A program made the position numbers and the translations under genes. A DNA stretch of 64,000 bases from Pseudoalteromonas rhizosphaerae. Lineage in GTDB: Bacteria > Pseudomonadota > Gammaproteobacteria > Enterobacterales > Alteromonadaceae. How positions within the stretch are numbered: position 1 is the first letter of the stretch; the number at the start of each line of letters is the position of its first letter. The notes below the pieces were generated by a model. It was not told the DNA's origin, made no database searches, and saw nothing but the letters and a program-made list of their open reading frames with translations. Shown here piece after piece: positions 1-8,735 of the stretch. Location of the stretch: positions 186,001-250,000 of the forward strand of contig NZ_CABVLM010000007.1 in the NCBI RefSeq assembly GCF_902498845.1, in the 5' to 3' direction.

Positions 1-475
1 GCTGGGTTTCGAGCTTCAGTAAATATTTAGCAGCTCGACGGCTCCCGCGTTGCTGGTTTTTTGGCTAATTTCAGCGCATGATAAATAATATGTTTAGTTG
101 ATTTACTCAACGCCACAAAACATTTTAGCTTGGGGTTTTGCATCTAACGCTAATAAAAAATCATCAGGGAACTGCATTTCGTTTGATATCGAATATGCTG
201 TATTCCAGCGTCCATAAGCTTTTACCAAACACACTGGGATCATTTGGGCTTATTACATTAAGCCCGATTCAATTAACTGTGCCACATAGTTTTAGTTTTG
301 ACCAAACACTGTTAGCTCTGCGAAGAGTAAAACATGGTAAGTACGAATCACCATCTAAGGATTTTTTAATGCCATCAATCCATAGCTCTGCGCAATCAAA
401 ATGATTTTCTTCAAGCCAAGCATAAAACTCTCTGTTGATGCAAAAGACTTGATATTAAATGGTTCAAATTTTCCA
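1..475 (-). pseudogene. Decayed YdeI/OmpD-associated (OmdA-like) protein gene
   Basis: On the minus strand the translation shows pieces typical of the YdeI/OmpD-associated family in the right order. These are an N-terminal S-F-x-S-T-E-S-F-Y-A-W-L-E-E-N block, then W-I-D-G-I-K-K-S-L-D and the F-T-x-R-R-A-N-S-V-W-S-K block (about 280-450), then P-D-D-F-L-L-A-L near 145-170. Last comes the C-terminal L-S-K-S-T-K-H-I-I-Y/K-K-P-A-T-R-E block near 20-105. The pieces are in different frames and separated by stops. The segment that normally separates the first W from the W-I-D-G motif appears deleted, so the two are fused. The 5' end is unclear and the 3' end may lie outside the window. The family is linked to stress/bacteriocin protection, but this copy cannot make that protein. 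Confidence 0.6.
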
Positions 476-481
476 ATTTAC

Positions 482-1324
482 TTAAAACTCAATCACTTCA
501 ATCGCACCGCGTTTTTGCATAGTGACAAACAGCTTGGTTTGCTGGTCATTAAATGCCACATTGGTTGGATGCTGCCCTGTTAAAGTATAGGTTTGCAATA
601 TCTTACCTGCGGGACTAATTTTTAAAATAACACCTGCGCCATAACGGGCTACATACAGGTTACCTTGGTTATCAACACGCATGCCGTCCATACCATGATC
701 GTCAAATGTGAGCAGCGGCTGCTTATTGCTGATGTTTAGCTCACTATCAAGATCATATTGCCAAATAATGCGCTGCACGCTTTCGTTTACGTAGAGTTTA
801 CTATTGCTGTTATTAACCGCCACACCATTGGTGGTGCCCATATTCTCTTCTAATAATTGAGTACTGCCATCTGTATTTATACGCCATAATTTGCCGGTAG
901 CATCAGCCCAATTAGGGTCGCTGGCAAACAACACACCGCGTTTAGTTATGGCAATATCATTTGGTTGATTCATGGTTTTATTATGAGCAAAAACCTCAAC
1001 GCTTTTACTATTAGCAGGCACTTTTAAAATATTATGATTTACATAATCCGCAATATAGAGATTACCTTGGCCATCAAATTGCAAACCATTACCAACGCTG
1101 TCATTTGGCAGCTTTAAAAATAAGCTGGCTTTACCATTGTTATCAACCTTACCAATGGTGCCCTGATCAGCAAAATTAACTGCGTATAAATGCTGCTTAT
1201 AAAAAACAGGTCCTTCAACGCCTTGAGTAAACACATTATCAGGCACAAACTCCTTACTGTGCTGCGCAATACTGGTGGCACTAAAAAGTGCTGCACAGCT
1301 CAATCCACAGATCATCGCTTTCAT
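482..1324 (-). CDS. Secreted SMP-30/gluconolactonase-like beta-propeller protein
   Basis: 280 aa with a Sec signal peptide (about residues 1-20, ending A-T-S-I-A-Q). The remainder has the SMP-30/gluconolactonase/LRE six-bladed propeller landmarks: E-G-P near the start, the repeated G-N-L-Y-I/V-A-D/R strand motif, Q-P-N-D, T-N-G-V-A and D-G-M-R-V-D. In this family these positions carry metal-ligand residues (Glu, Asn, Asp) for sugar-lactone hydrolysis, but many secreted members have unknown substrates. It lies 13 bp downstream of the small exported protein at 1338-1763 in the same direction, so the two are probably cotranscribed. A weak AGGA precedes the start. Lactonase activity is inference only. 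Confidence 0.8.
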   Translation of the reverse strand: MKAMICGLSCAALFSATSIAQHSKEFVPDNVFTQGVEGPVFYKQHLYAVNFADQGTIGKVDNNGKASLFLKLPNDSVGNGLQFDGQGNLYIADYVNHNILKVPANSKSVEVFAHNKTMNQPNDIAITKRGVLFASDPNWADATGKLWRINTDGSTQLLEENMGTTNGVAVNNSNSKLYVNESVQRIIWQYDLDSELNISNKQPLLTFDDHGMDGMRVDNQGNLYVARYGAGVILKISPAGKILQTYTLTGQHPTNVAFNDQQTKLFVTMQKRGAIEVIEF

Positions 1325-1337
1325 TTTATTATTATTC

Positions 1338-1763
1338 CTAATTTAAATTATTACTGGTGAAGATGCTCAAAATCGGGAAATTGTCTTCGCCAAACGACAG
1401 CGTTAATGTGCGCTGCTCACCATCGTCTAGTTTAATATTGTCAGCCAGAGCCATAGGCGATATTCGTCTGCCATCGGCAAATAACGCCATAATATGTTCA
1501 GCCTGTAAAATGCGTGAACCTGACGCGTCATTACGAATTGTCACCACTGCGACTCGCCGGCCTTGCTCACTGCTCATCAGCACAGAGTTAACCACACTGA
1601 AATCACTGTTTTTAGGCCTTACTTTCGCATCATTTTCAAAACTAAACTGCATTCCCTGTAACGCAACTTGATCGACCGACAATACTTCATCATTTGCCTT
1701 TACCAAACCGCTCACAAAAGCACTGACTAGCAGTGGCAGTAAAACCAACAGTTGTATTTTCAT
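1338..1763 (-). CDS. Small exported protein of unknown function
   Basis: 141 aa. An N-terminal hydrophobic segment (about residues 4-20, ending near V-K-A-N) is a good Sec signal peptide. The rest is predicted to be soluble and beta-rich, with a central V-A-V-V-T-I-R-N-D pattern and a C-terminal R-T-L-T-L-S-F strand, which could be a small immunoglobulin-like or chaperone-like fold. I do not recognise the family. A strong GAGGGAA ribosome site sits just upstream of the ATG. It is the first gene of a likely two-gene unit with the SMP-30-like protein, so the pair may act together in the periplasm. Confidence 0.65.
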   Translation of the reverse strand: MKIQLLVLLPLLVSAFVSGLVKANDEVLSVDQVALQGMQFSFENDAKVRPKNSDFSVVNSVLMSSEQGRRVAVVTIRNDASGSRILQAEHIMALFADGRRISPMALADNIKLDDGEQRTLTLSFGEDNFPILSIFTSNNLN

Positions 1764-1910
1764 TTCATTCCCTCGCTAACAACATCTATCTAAAGGTTAT
1801 TTTTAACACAACTTGTGTGCTTTCTCATTTAATTTTTCAATTTCTTTAATAACTAAAAAGATTTTATTAACAGTGCTGTGACGCTAATAGAAAGCTCTAT
1901 AACTTTGTGC

Positions 1911-2819
1911 TCAATCGGCTTCTACCTTTATTTTTTGTACCAAAAAATCTACGGCGGCTTTCACTTTTGGTACTAAATATCGCTGTTTTTGATATAACAA
2001 ATAAATAGCCATATTAGAGTTTTGCGTTACCGCAAGCTGATGTTCAAACTTAAGTTCTTGCAACTCGCCCGACTCAAGGTATGGAGCAAGTGCCCAGCGA
2101 GTTGACATTAAAATGCCCTCCCCATTACAGGCTTTTTTACTAAGCCATGCTCCGTTATTCGAAATAACCACAGCAGGCCCTGACACGTCATGCCATTGCT
2201 CATCTACTTTGCATAGCCAAGGGGTTGGCCCTAGTGGCGTTTTAAAATAAAGGCCATTGTGATGCTTTAACGCCATAGCATGACTAGGCACACCGTGCTG
2301 CTGTAAATAACCTGGTGACGCTACAGGAATAAACTCATTGTCCATCAATTTTATGGCTAACACGCGCTCATTGGGTGCATAACCACCGCGAATAGCAATA
2401 TCAACATCGTCACGGCCCAATGTCGATAGTTCATCACTGAAGCTAACATCGAGTATAATTTCAGGGTATAACGCATTAAATTCATCTAACAACGGTAGTA
2501 ATATTTTATCACCAAAACTTACCATCGAACTTATTGATAAGCGCCCCATTGGTGTTGTTTGATAACTGCGCACAGTTTCGTGGCTTTGCTCTAACTGGTT
2601 TACTATTTGCTGAACGTCGTTATAGTAAATTTGCCCCACTTCTGTGAGCTTCACAAGCCGGGTTGTGCGTTTTAAAAGCGTTGCCCCTAAGCTTTTTTCT
2701 AAATCAACCACTCGTCTTGATAAAGAAGAAGGCGGCACATTAAAGGTGCTCGCCGCTTTGGTAAAGCTACCCGTTTCGACAACTTTAATGAAGTATCGTA
2801 TTGCACGTAGTTGATCCAT
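1911..2819 (-). CDS. LysR-family transcriptional regulator
   Basis: 302 aa, the usual LysR length. Residues 1-60 hold the winged helix-turn-helix (M-D-Q-L-R-A-I-R-Y-F-x-K-V-V-E-T-G-S-F, then S-S-L-S-R-R-V-V-D-L-E). Residues 90-295 form the periplasmic-binding-protein-like effector domain. The pattern is that of the large subgroup whose members often control a divergent oxidoreductase gene. It is divergent from the MDR reductase at 3070 with 250 bp between them, so that gene is its most likely target. A GGAG ribosome site precedes the ATG. The effector is unknown. Confidence 0.93.
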   Translation of the reverse strand: MDQLRAIRYFIKVVETGSFTKAASTFNVPPSSLSRRVVDLEKSLGATLLKRTTRLVKLTEVGQIYYNDVQQIVNQLEQSHETVRSYQTTPMGRLSISSMVSFGDKILLPLLDEFNALYPEIILDVSFSDELSTLGRDDVDIAIRGGYAPNERVLAIKLMDNEFIPVASPGYLQQHGVPSHAMALKHHNGLYFKTPLGPTPWLCKVDEQWHDVSGPAVVISNNGAWLSKKACNGEGILMSTRWALAPYLESGELQELKFEHQLAVTQNSNMAIYLLYQKQRYLVPKVKAAVDFLVQKIKVEAD

Positions 2820-2848
2820 CTAACTTCTCCTTCTAATGAGCAGTATTA

Positions 2849-2863
2849 TTGTCTTAAAGACAA
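2849..2863. promoter_or_regulatory. LysR-type operator candidate
   Basis: Perfect 15-bp palindrome TTGTCTTAAAGACAA, with 7-bp arms around one central base. It matches the T-N11-A layout of LysR binding sites and lies 30 bp upstream of the regulator's own start codon, in the divergent region shared with the MDR reductase. Autoregulation and control of the divergent gene are inferred. Confidence 0.5.
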
Positions 2864-3069
2864 AAGTTATTGGCATTTTCTCCTATATATAATCAGATTA
2901 AAACAAGTAATAATGTATTCAGCTTAAACGTATGTGTTTTTATTTCATTTACTAGCGTTGTTAGCCATCGTCGGCTTTGCAAAAAGTAAAAGCTCACATT
3001 CAGGTAGTAAATGCTAAGTAATACTTAGCGTTTGCACAAATTCATACAAATTTTTCAGGAGCGGACATA

Positions 3070-4197
3070 ATGACAGATAAAAATATCCAACTTACTTCAA
3101 CTATCAGTGAAGATAATAAACTAACGCTTGCCCTAAGAAATATCGATATGCCACAACCTGGTGCCGATGAAGTAGTGATTCGTATTGAGGCTACGCCATT
3201 AAATCCATCTGACTTAGGCGTTTTATTCAGCGCCGCTGATATGTCCAGTGCAAAGCAAACTGGTACTGAGCAAAACCCAGTTATTACCGCTGATGTTCCG
3301 GCTCAATTTATGCCATCACTTAAAACACGTGTTGGTAAAGCCACACCCGTTGGCAATGAAGGCGCAGGTACGGTTGTGGCCGCAGGCTCATCGCCAGCTG
3401 CACAAGCATTAATGGGTAAAACTGTTGCTGTAATTGGTGGTGGTACGTATCGCAAATTTATATGCGCAAATGTGCAAAGCTGCTTAGAATTAAAAGAAGG
3501 AACGACGGCTAAAGAAGGTGCGTCGGCTTTTGTTAACCCACTTACTGCATTAGCAATGGTTGAAACAATGCGTGCTGAAGGCCATAAAGCGATTATTCAT
3601 GCCGCAGCGGCCTCTAATCTTGGTCAAATCCTAAATCGAATTTGTATTGCCGATGGTGTTGATTTAATCAATATTGTACGTAAGCCGGAGCAAGAAAAGT
3701 TACTACGTGATATGGGGGCAAAGTATGTTGTTAACTCAAGTAATGATACTTTCCTTGCTGATTTAACAGCCGCAATTATCGAAACCGGTGCAACGATTGC
3801 GTTTGATCCAATTGGTGGTGGCCAACTAACGAGTGACATTCTTAACTGTATGGAAGTCGCTGCAACTCGTGACATTACAGAATACAGCGTTTATGGCTCT
3901 GACACTTTCAAGCAAGTTTATATTTATGGTGCCTTAAACCGCGGCCCAATTACGCTAAATCGCAACTTTGGCTTTGCGTGGGGTGTTAATGGGTTCTTAC
4001 TATTCAATGCGTTAGGCAAACTTGGTACTAATACGGTAATTGCAATGCGTAAACGTATTGCAGATGAAATTACCACAACCTTTGCAAGTAATTACACCCA
4101 TGAAGTGTCATTGCCAGAGGCCTTACAATTACAATCAATTGAGGCTTACTCGAAACATGCCACAGGTGAAAAATACTTAATTAAACCGCAAGCGTAA
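3070..4197 (+). CDS. MDR-family NAD(P)H-dependent oxidoreductase (quinone reductase-like)
   Basis: 375 aa. N-terminal GroES-like fold of the medium-chain dehydrogenase/reductase superfamily (V-I-R-I-E-A-T-P-L-N-P-S-D near residue 40, G-N-E-G-A-G-T-V near 95). A Rossmann domain follows (A-I-I-H-A-A-A-A-S-N-L-G-Q near 175). The zinc-binding Cys/His pattern of classical alcohol dehydrogenases is not evident, so a zinc-independent quinone/enone reductase is more likely. The N-terminal half contains an insertion (about residues 55-90) relative to short family members. It has an AGGAG ribosome site. A strong terminator follows, so it is probably monocistronic and controlled by the divergent LysR gene. 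Confidence 0.8.
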   Translation: MTDKNIQLTSTISEDNKLTLALRNIDMPQPGADEVVIRIEATPLNPSDLGVLFSAADMSSAKQTGTEQNPVITADVPAQFMPSLKTRVGKATPVGNEGAGTVVAAGSSPAAQALMGKTVAVIGGGTYRKFICANVQSCLELKEGTTAKEGASAFVNPLTALAMVETMRAEGHKAIIHAAAASNLGQILNRICIADGVDLINIVRKPEQEKLLRDMGAKYVVNSSNDTFLADLTAAIIETGATIAFDPIGGGQLTSDILNCMEVAATRDITEYSVYGSDTFKQVYIYGALNRGPITLNRNFGFAWGVNGFLLFNALGKLGTNTVIAMRKRIADEITTTFASNYTHEVSLPEALQLQSIEAYSKHATGEKYLIKPQA

Positions 4198-4207
4198 TTA
4201 AGCATAA

Positions 4208-4234
4208 AACCCCCCTTCTTAATTGTGGGGGGTT
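4208..4234 (+). terminator. Rho-independent terminator of the MDR reductase gene
   Basis: AACCCCCC and GGGGGGTT form an 8-bp GC-rich stem with an 11-nt loop, 11 bp after the stop codon. The trailing sequence is only TTAAAA, so the U-tract is short. Confidence 0.7.
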
Positions 4235-4663
4235 AAAATGTAAGAGCAGACACTGATTGCGGTGCCTGCTTTTTATATTCTCGTAATTAAAAAGAGTTAG
4301 GCAGCTCTCTTTGTTTTAGATGTGCTGACTGTGTGGCGCTCATAACTACCTTCAAATGATTTAAAGCTTAAATAATGTTTATCGTAATGTTAAACACCCA
4401 AGTTAACCACTCAACATGCGCTCTCAAAGTTGTAAGAAAAAACAAAAATTTTGCCAAATAGCAGTAAGCAGAATAGCTGTTGCACAGCTGCAAAAGTGAT
4501 TCTCCGTATAGCGATAAACTTATCTATGCTAGCTGTTGAATTTATCAAGCATAGCCCTAAGTTCATTGGTTAAGCATTTAATCCGCTGCAGAGACTTTAA
4601 CGACTGAGCATTTAGATTTACAGCCGTTATGCAGCCTTCTTTTAATCAGACAAGGAAAAAATT
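4235..4663. other. Intergenic stretch without a recognisable gene
   Basis: About 430 bp. It contains a second imperfect hairpin ending in CTGCTTTTT near 4245-4275. On the minus strand there is a 25-codon open stretch ending at about 4300 (K-S-F-E-G-S-Y-E-R-H) that might be a gene remnant, but it is preceded by a stop and I cannot assign it. The last 50 bp before the next gene should hold its promoter. Confidence 0.4.
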
Positions 4664-5695
4664 ATGCAAGCTATTTCAAATAAACAATTTACTCTAAAGT
4701 CTCGTCCTCATGGTGCGCCAACGCTTGATAACTTTACACTTAAAAGCGTACAAATGCCTGAACTACAACAAGGTGAAGTATTACTACGCACTATTTATTT
4801 ATCATTAGACCCATACATGCGTGGCCGCATGAGTGATGCAAAATCATATGCAGACCCTGTTGATATTGGCGATGTCATGGTTGGCGCAACCGTATGTCAA
4901 ATTGAGCAATCAAATAACGACAAGTTTGCAAAAGGCGATTGGGTACTAGCCTATACAGGCTGGCAGGAATATGCGATTTCAAATGGCGAAGGATTAATGC
5001 CATTAGGCAAAGAGCCAAGTAATCCATCGTATGCATTAGGTATTATGGGTATGCCTGGCTTTACCGCTTATATGGGGCTACTTGATATTGGTGCACCGAA
5101 AGAAGGTGAAACAGTGGTGGTTGCAGCAGCAACAGGCCCAGTAGGTGCAACTGTTGGGCAAATTGCTAAACTCAAAGGTTGTAAAGTAGTCGGTGTGGCA
5201 GGCGGCAATGAAAAATGCCAATACGCAGTCGAAAAGCTTGGTTTTGATGCTTGTATTGACCACCGCAGCGATGACTTTGCCAAACAGTTAGCTGACGCAT
5301 GTGATGCAGGTATTGATGTTTATTATGAAAATGTGGGCGGAAAAGTCTTCGATGCCGTATTACCATTATTAAACACCGCTGCGCGCGTACCATTATGTGG
5401 CTTAGTGTCGCAATATAATGCGACTGAGTTACCACAAGGGCCCGATCGCATGGGGGCTCTGATGGGTCAAATTCTCTCTAAGCGCATTCGTATGCAAGGC
5501 TTTATTATCTTTGATGATTATGGCCATCGTTATGATGAGTTCGCCACTGATATGCAAAAATGGCTCAGCGAAGGAAAAATTCATTACCGTGAACATTTAG
5601 TAACAGGTTTTGAAAATACCGTATCAGCGTTTAACGATATGATTGACGGCAAGAACTTTGGCAAAACGGTAGTACAAGTAAATAAACCGCTTTAA
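4664..5695 (+). CDS. curA: NADP-dependent enone reductase (CurA/YncB-like MDR)
   Basis: 343 aa. It matches the zinc-free leukotriene B4 dehydrogenase/curcumin reductase type. Seen are L-S-L-D-P-Y-M-R-G-R-M near residue 50, G-M-P-G-F-T-A-Y near 130, the nucleotide loop A-A-A-T-G-P-V-G-A-T-V-G-Q near 150, and Y-x-E-N-V-G-G near 220. All are hallmarks of this family. Such enzymes reduce alpha,beta-unsaturated ketones and aldehydes with NADPH in the cytoplasm. An AAGGAA ribosome site precedes the ATG. The glutathione transferase follows after 41 bp, so the two are probably an operon against reactive carbonyls. The exact substrate cannot be read from sequence. Confidence 0.85.
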   Translation: MQAISNKQFTLKSRPHGAPTLDNFTLKSVQMPELQQGEVLLRTIYLSLDPYMRGRMSDAKSYADPVDIGDVMVGATVCQIEQSNNDKFAKGDWVLAYTGWQEYAISNGEGLMPLGKEPSNPSYALGIMGMPGFTAYMGLLDIGAPKEGETVVVAAATGPVGATVGQIAKLKGCKVVGVAGGNEKCQYAVEKLGFDACIDHRSDDFAKQLADACDAGIDVYYENVGGKVFDAVLPLLNTAARVPLCGLVSQYNATELPQGPDRMGALMGQILSKRIRMQGFIIFDDYGHRYDEFATDMQKWLSEGKIHYREHLVTGFENTVSAFNDMIDGKNFGKTVVQVNKPL

Positions 5696-5736
5696 ATTTA
5701 CCCTGCGCAGCACCGGCTGCGCTTTTAAGGATAACT

Positions 5737-6354
5737 ATGATCAAGTTACATCATTTAAATAAATCCCGCTCTAAACGTATTATTTGGTTACTCGAAGAGC
5801 TAGACGTTGACTACGAAATTGTGGCTTATCAACGCAACCGTGAAACCTTTTTAGCTCCTGATGAGCTTAAAGCGATTCATCCACTGGGCAAATCACCAGT
5901 CATTGAGGACAATGGCCAAATCATTGCTGAATCAGGTGCGATCACCGACTATTTGATCAGTAAATACGGTAACGGTAAGTTTGCGCCAAGCCGTGACAGT
6001 AAAGACTATATTGACTACCAGCAATGGCTGCACTTCGCTGAAAGCTCAGCAATTTTACCGCTATTATTAAAAATGTTTGTGAAAAAAGATGGCGCTAAAA
6101 CGCAATTTTTAGAAGGTTATGCCGATGCAGAAACCGCCAAAGTTATTAGCTACTTTAATGACCGCTTAGAAGGTAAACGTTACTTAGTAGGTAACTCTCT
6201 AACCGGTGCTGATTTTATGATGTCGTTTATTGTTGAGATTGTTAAAGATGCAGGTCAACTTACGCATTTTAAAAATCTCGTTAAATACGATGAGCAATTA
6301 CAAACTCACGAGAAATTTCATTCCGCTAACGAGTTAGAGGCAAAGTACGACTAA
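5737..6354 (+). CDS. Glutathione S-transferase family protein
   Basis: 205 aa, full length for a bacterial GST. The N-terminal thioredoxin-like domain has S-R-S-K-R-I-I-W-L-L-E-E-L near residue 10, the cis-proline motif S-P-V-I near 54 and E-S-G-A-I near 67 (glutathione binding). The C-terminal helical domain has the conserved S-L-T-G-A-D-F-M near 160 (N-capping box). The Ser/Arg-rich catalytic loop resembles the class found with fungal and marine bacterial GSTs. AAGGA ribosome site. It follows the CurA-like reductase closely, consistent with electrophile detoxification. Confidence 0.88.
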   Translation: MIKLHHLNKSRSKRIIWLLEELDVDYEIVAYQRNRETFLAPDELKAIHPLGKSPVIEDNGQIIAESGAITDYLISKYGNGKFAPSRDSKDYIDYQQWLHFAESSAILPLLLKMFVKKDGAKTQFLEGYADAETAKVISYFNDRLEGKRYLVGNSLTGADFMMSFIVEIVKDAGQLTHFKNLVKYDEQLQTHEKFHSANELEAKYD

Positions 6355-6530
6355 GTTAGTTTTCGTTTTGGCTGTTTAAGGTGGTTTTACAGCCAAGCGA
6401 TGCACTCATTGCGGTTCGGTCTATCAAAATAAAGCATGCTGCTAATAATCAAGTAACTTTACCAAATTCTGCGGTAAGTAATTTAAAACATGAGCCATAG
6501 CAGCCAATCAGTGCATTAAATTGCAGCTGA

Positions 6531-6677
6531 GATACGTGGCATATCGGTGTAGAGGAAATCGCTAACATGTCCAAGCAAACCAGTTTATCCTTAAAAAACA
6601 ATGCACAAGAAACAGTCGCATTGGCTGAGTTATCAAAAACACTGAAGCAGTACATTAGCTATTTCAAAGTGAACTAA
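6531..6677 (+). pseudogene. Remnant of a methyl-accepting chemotaxis protein C-terminus
   Basis: The frame reads I-G-V-E-E-I-A-N-M-S-K-Q then A-L-A-E-L-S-K-T-L-K-Q-Y-I-S-Y-F-K-V-N-stop. This matches the family pattern at the end of chemoreceptors (V-E-x-I-x-x-M-S/N-x-Q, L-A-x-x-L-x-x-x-V-x-x-F-K-V). Two in-frame stops lie upstream (near 6498 and 6528), and no signalling hairpin tip or membrane domain is present. I therefore read it as the decayed tail of a deleted receptor gene. The 6355-6530 part holds nothing else I can identify. Confidence 0.45.
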
Positions 6678-6693
6678 AGAGCGCTTTAATACT

Positions 6694-7362
6694 TTAATCT
6701 ACTAATCTATATCCTACCGCAGGCTCAGTAAGTAAATACTTTGGGCTTGCGGGATTTGCCTCTAATTTTTGCCTTAGCTGCGCTACATGCACACGCACAT
6801 ATTCAGGACGATTTATATATTGCTCTCCCCATATATGGCTTAATATTGCATTATGAGTCAGTACCTTATCTTTATTTTGAAATAATAACAGTAAGATTGC
6901 ATATTCCTTTTTAGTCAGCTTAACCTCATTGTCACCAACACGCACAATATGCTTATTTGGGTCAATACAAATGTCGCCACATTGCAACGCAAAACTGACT
7001 TGATTATTAGTACGCAGTAACACCCGAATACGCGCTAATAGTTCATTGGCGCTAAAAGGTTTAGTCAGGAAGTCATTGGCCCCATTATCAAGCGCCGTGA
7101 CTTTTTCCACTTCACCATCACGGGCTGAAAGCACTAATACCGGTAACTGGCTCCATTGCCTAAACTCCACTAGCCAGTCTTGACCATCCATATCCAAAAG
7201 CCCTAAATCTAATAATACAAGGTCATAACTTTGCTCACTTAAAAGTGCAAAACCATCCAGCCCTTTATCACAAATACTCAGCTCATAGCCACTGGCTTGC
7301 AGTAAGGTTTTTAAAAAGCTTTGCAACGGCGGAGAATCTTCAAGTATTAAGATTTTAGTCAT
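6694..7362 (-). CDS. OmpR-family response regulator, KdpE-like
   Basis: 222 aa. The receiver domain (1-115) has the acidic pair E-D near residue 7, the phospho-acceptor in L-V-L-L-D-L-G-L near 52, L-V-L-S-A-R-D and the conserved Lys in L-T-K-P-F. The winged-helix domain (125-222) has L-T-K-K-E-Y-A-I-L and the terminal A-V-G-Y-R-L. Its start overlaps the kinase stop by 8 nt, which indicates translational coupling. In Kdp systems this partner activates K+ uptake genes. Here the divergent neighbours are Trk/Ktr-type transporters, so it probably controls those instead of a Kdp ATPase. Confidence 0.9.
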   Translation of the reverse strand: MTKILILEDSPPLQSFLKTLLQASGYELSICDKGLDGFALLSEQSYDLVLLDLGLLDMDGQDWLVEFRQWSQLPVLVLSARDGEVEKVTALDNGANDFLTKPFSANELLARIRVLLRTNNQVSFALQCGDICIDPNKHIVRVGDNEVKLTKKEYAILLLLFQNKDKVLTHNAILSHIWGEQYINRPEYVRVHVAQLRQKLEANPASPKYLLTEPAVGYRLVD

Positions 7363-8680
7363 TATTTTTTATCCAGATTAATTTTGCCAAGGCCATTTCT
7401 GTATCGTTATTTATCGTCAGTGAAAATGTGCCTTGATGAAACTTAGCAACCACATCACAAATTACACTGCCAAGCCCTACACCTTCATCAGCACTTGCCT
7501 GTGGCTTGCTAATTAATTTATTGCTCAAGAGTAATTGATAACTCACCGCTGACTCGTAACGGCTTTGGGTAAATTCAACAACCACCTCACCATCACCATA
7601 ACGCCATGCATTTTCGAGCATATTTGCCAGTGCTATTTCTAACAGTGTCACATCGCCTTGGCAGCTCGAATTGGCATCAATATTTGTTGTTACCACAAAA
7701 TGCGCTAATTGCTGCTGCCTACGTGCTTTTGCTTCGCTTAGCAAAGCTTGCAAGTTAATTGTTTGCCAGCACAGGTTTTCGCCCATTTTATTTACTCGGC
7801 TAAGCTCCATCACCTTGTCAAAATGCTGATTAAGAATTTTACTTTGCTCATAAATATTACCGGCCTGCTCTTTTATTATCGCTTCACTGAGTGTGATCTC
7901 ATCATCGGCCAACATGCTTGAGGCGCCCATAATAGTTGCCAGTGGCGTGCGCAAGTCATGAGATAAACTGCGTAATAATGCATTTTTAGCACGCTCGAGT
8001 TCAGCTTGAACTGAAATTGCCGCCGACTGCTGCCTCAGTAAGGTTTTCTCATGTACCTGATACAACAATGAAATTGCGGTATTTACGAAGCTCCTTTGTC
8101 CTTCAGACAGTAACGTTGCAAAAGCAAACCCCCCCATACTTTGCTCTTTATCACTTAATAGCATAAATTCACCTGCCACTTGCTGACGCATTTGTTGAAA
8201 TTGGCAAGTAATGGCCAAATGCTCGCTAATAAGCTGCTGAAAGTACTGCTTTTGCTCATCCAGTGCGTCTAAACTATTTAATCCTTTAGCCAGCTCATAC
8301 AGTGTTCGACTATTACTCGCGTGTAATTGTACATCTCGCACCTTAGTGTTTAATTCGCCCGCTAACTGGCTGATCATCAGTCCCACAATGAGCATCACGA
8401 TAAAAGTAACTAGATACTCAATATTTTCAATATGAAAAGTAAAATACGGGGTAACATAAAACCAATCGGTACACGCTACACTGACCAAGGTGGTAATGGC
8501 TGCAACGCGTCGGTTACTGCGAACTGCAACCCAGGCGACCCATAACAGCTGTAACATCACAATGTCGGTGGTCGAAAACCAATCTCGTAACGGATAAATC
8601 GCCATAACTACAATGATCGGCATTATCACCGCCAAAAAAAATGCTTTATATTTGCTTGGTTTGCCCTGCACTTGATTCAT
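7355..8680 (-). CDS. Membrane sensor histidine kinase, truncated-KdpD type (DUF4118)
   Basis: 441 aa from the ATG at 8680, chosen because an AGAGGAA ribosome site lies 7 nt upstream; an in-frame TTG at 8698 is less likely. Residues about 15-110 form four membrane helices like the DUF4118 region of KdpD. A cytoplasmic linker follows, then the H-box S-L-S-H-D-L-R-T-P-L-A-T near 240 and a HATPase domain (N-M-L-E-N-A-W-R-Y near 355, G-V-G-L-G-S near 415). The N-terminal KdpD cytoplasmic Usp/KdpD domains are absent. It sits upstream of, and overlaps, the response regulator. A signal linked to K+ or turgor is inferred from the neighbours. Confidence 0.87.
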   Translation of the reverse strand: MNQVQGKPSKYKAFFLAVIMPIIVVMAIYPLRDWFSTTDIVMLQLLWVAWVAVRSNRRVAAITTLVSVACTDWFYVTPYFTFHIENIEYLVTFIVMLIVGLMISQLAGELNTKVRDVQLHASNSRTLYELAKGLNSLDALDEQKQYFQQLISEHLAITCQFQQMRQQVAGEFMLLSDKEQSMGGFAFATLLSEGQRSFVNTAISLLYQVHEKTLLRQQSAAISVQAELERAKNALLRSLSHDLRTPLATIMGASSMLADDEITLSEAIIKEQAGNIYEQSKILNQHFDKVMELSRVNKMGENLCWQTINLQALLSEAKARRQQQLAHFVVTTNIDANSSCQGDVTLLEIALANMLENAWRYGDGEVVVEFTQSRYESAVSYQLLLSNKLISKPQASADEGVGLGSVICDVVAKFHQGTFSLTINNDTEMALAKLIWIKNND

Positions 8681-8735
8681 TAACGATTCCTCTGACAATT
8701 AACTACATAGGTTACTGCCTTTTCAATATTGCCTC

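Noticed and set aside
138..583. Two plus-strand frames (88 and 60 aa) at the left end
   Set aside because: They lie opposite the decayed YdeI-like gene and the SMP-30 gene, and their sequences show no protein character.
4235..4300. 25-codon minus-strand frame (K-S-F-E-G-S-Y-E-R-H) as a gene end
   Set aside because: Preceded directly by a stop and not recognised; only noted as a possible remnant.
6449..6655. 68-residue minus-strand frame
   Set aside because: It is antisense to the chemoreceptor remnant; the plus strand explains the sequence better.
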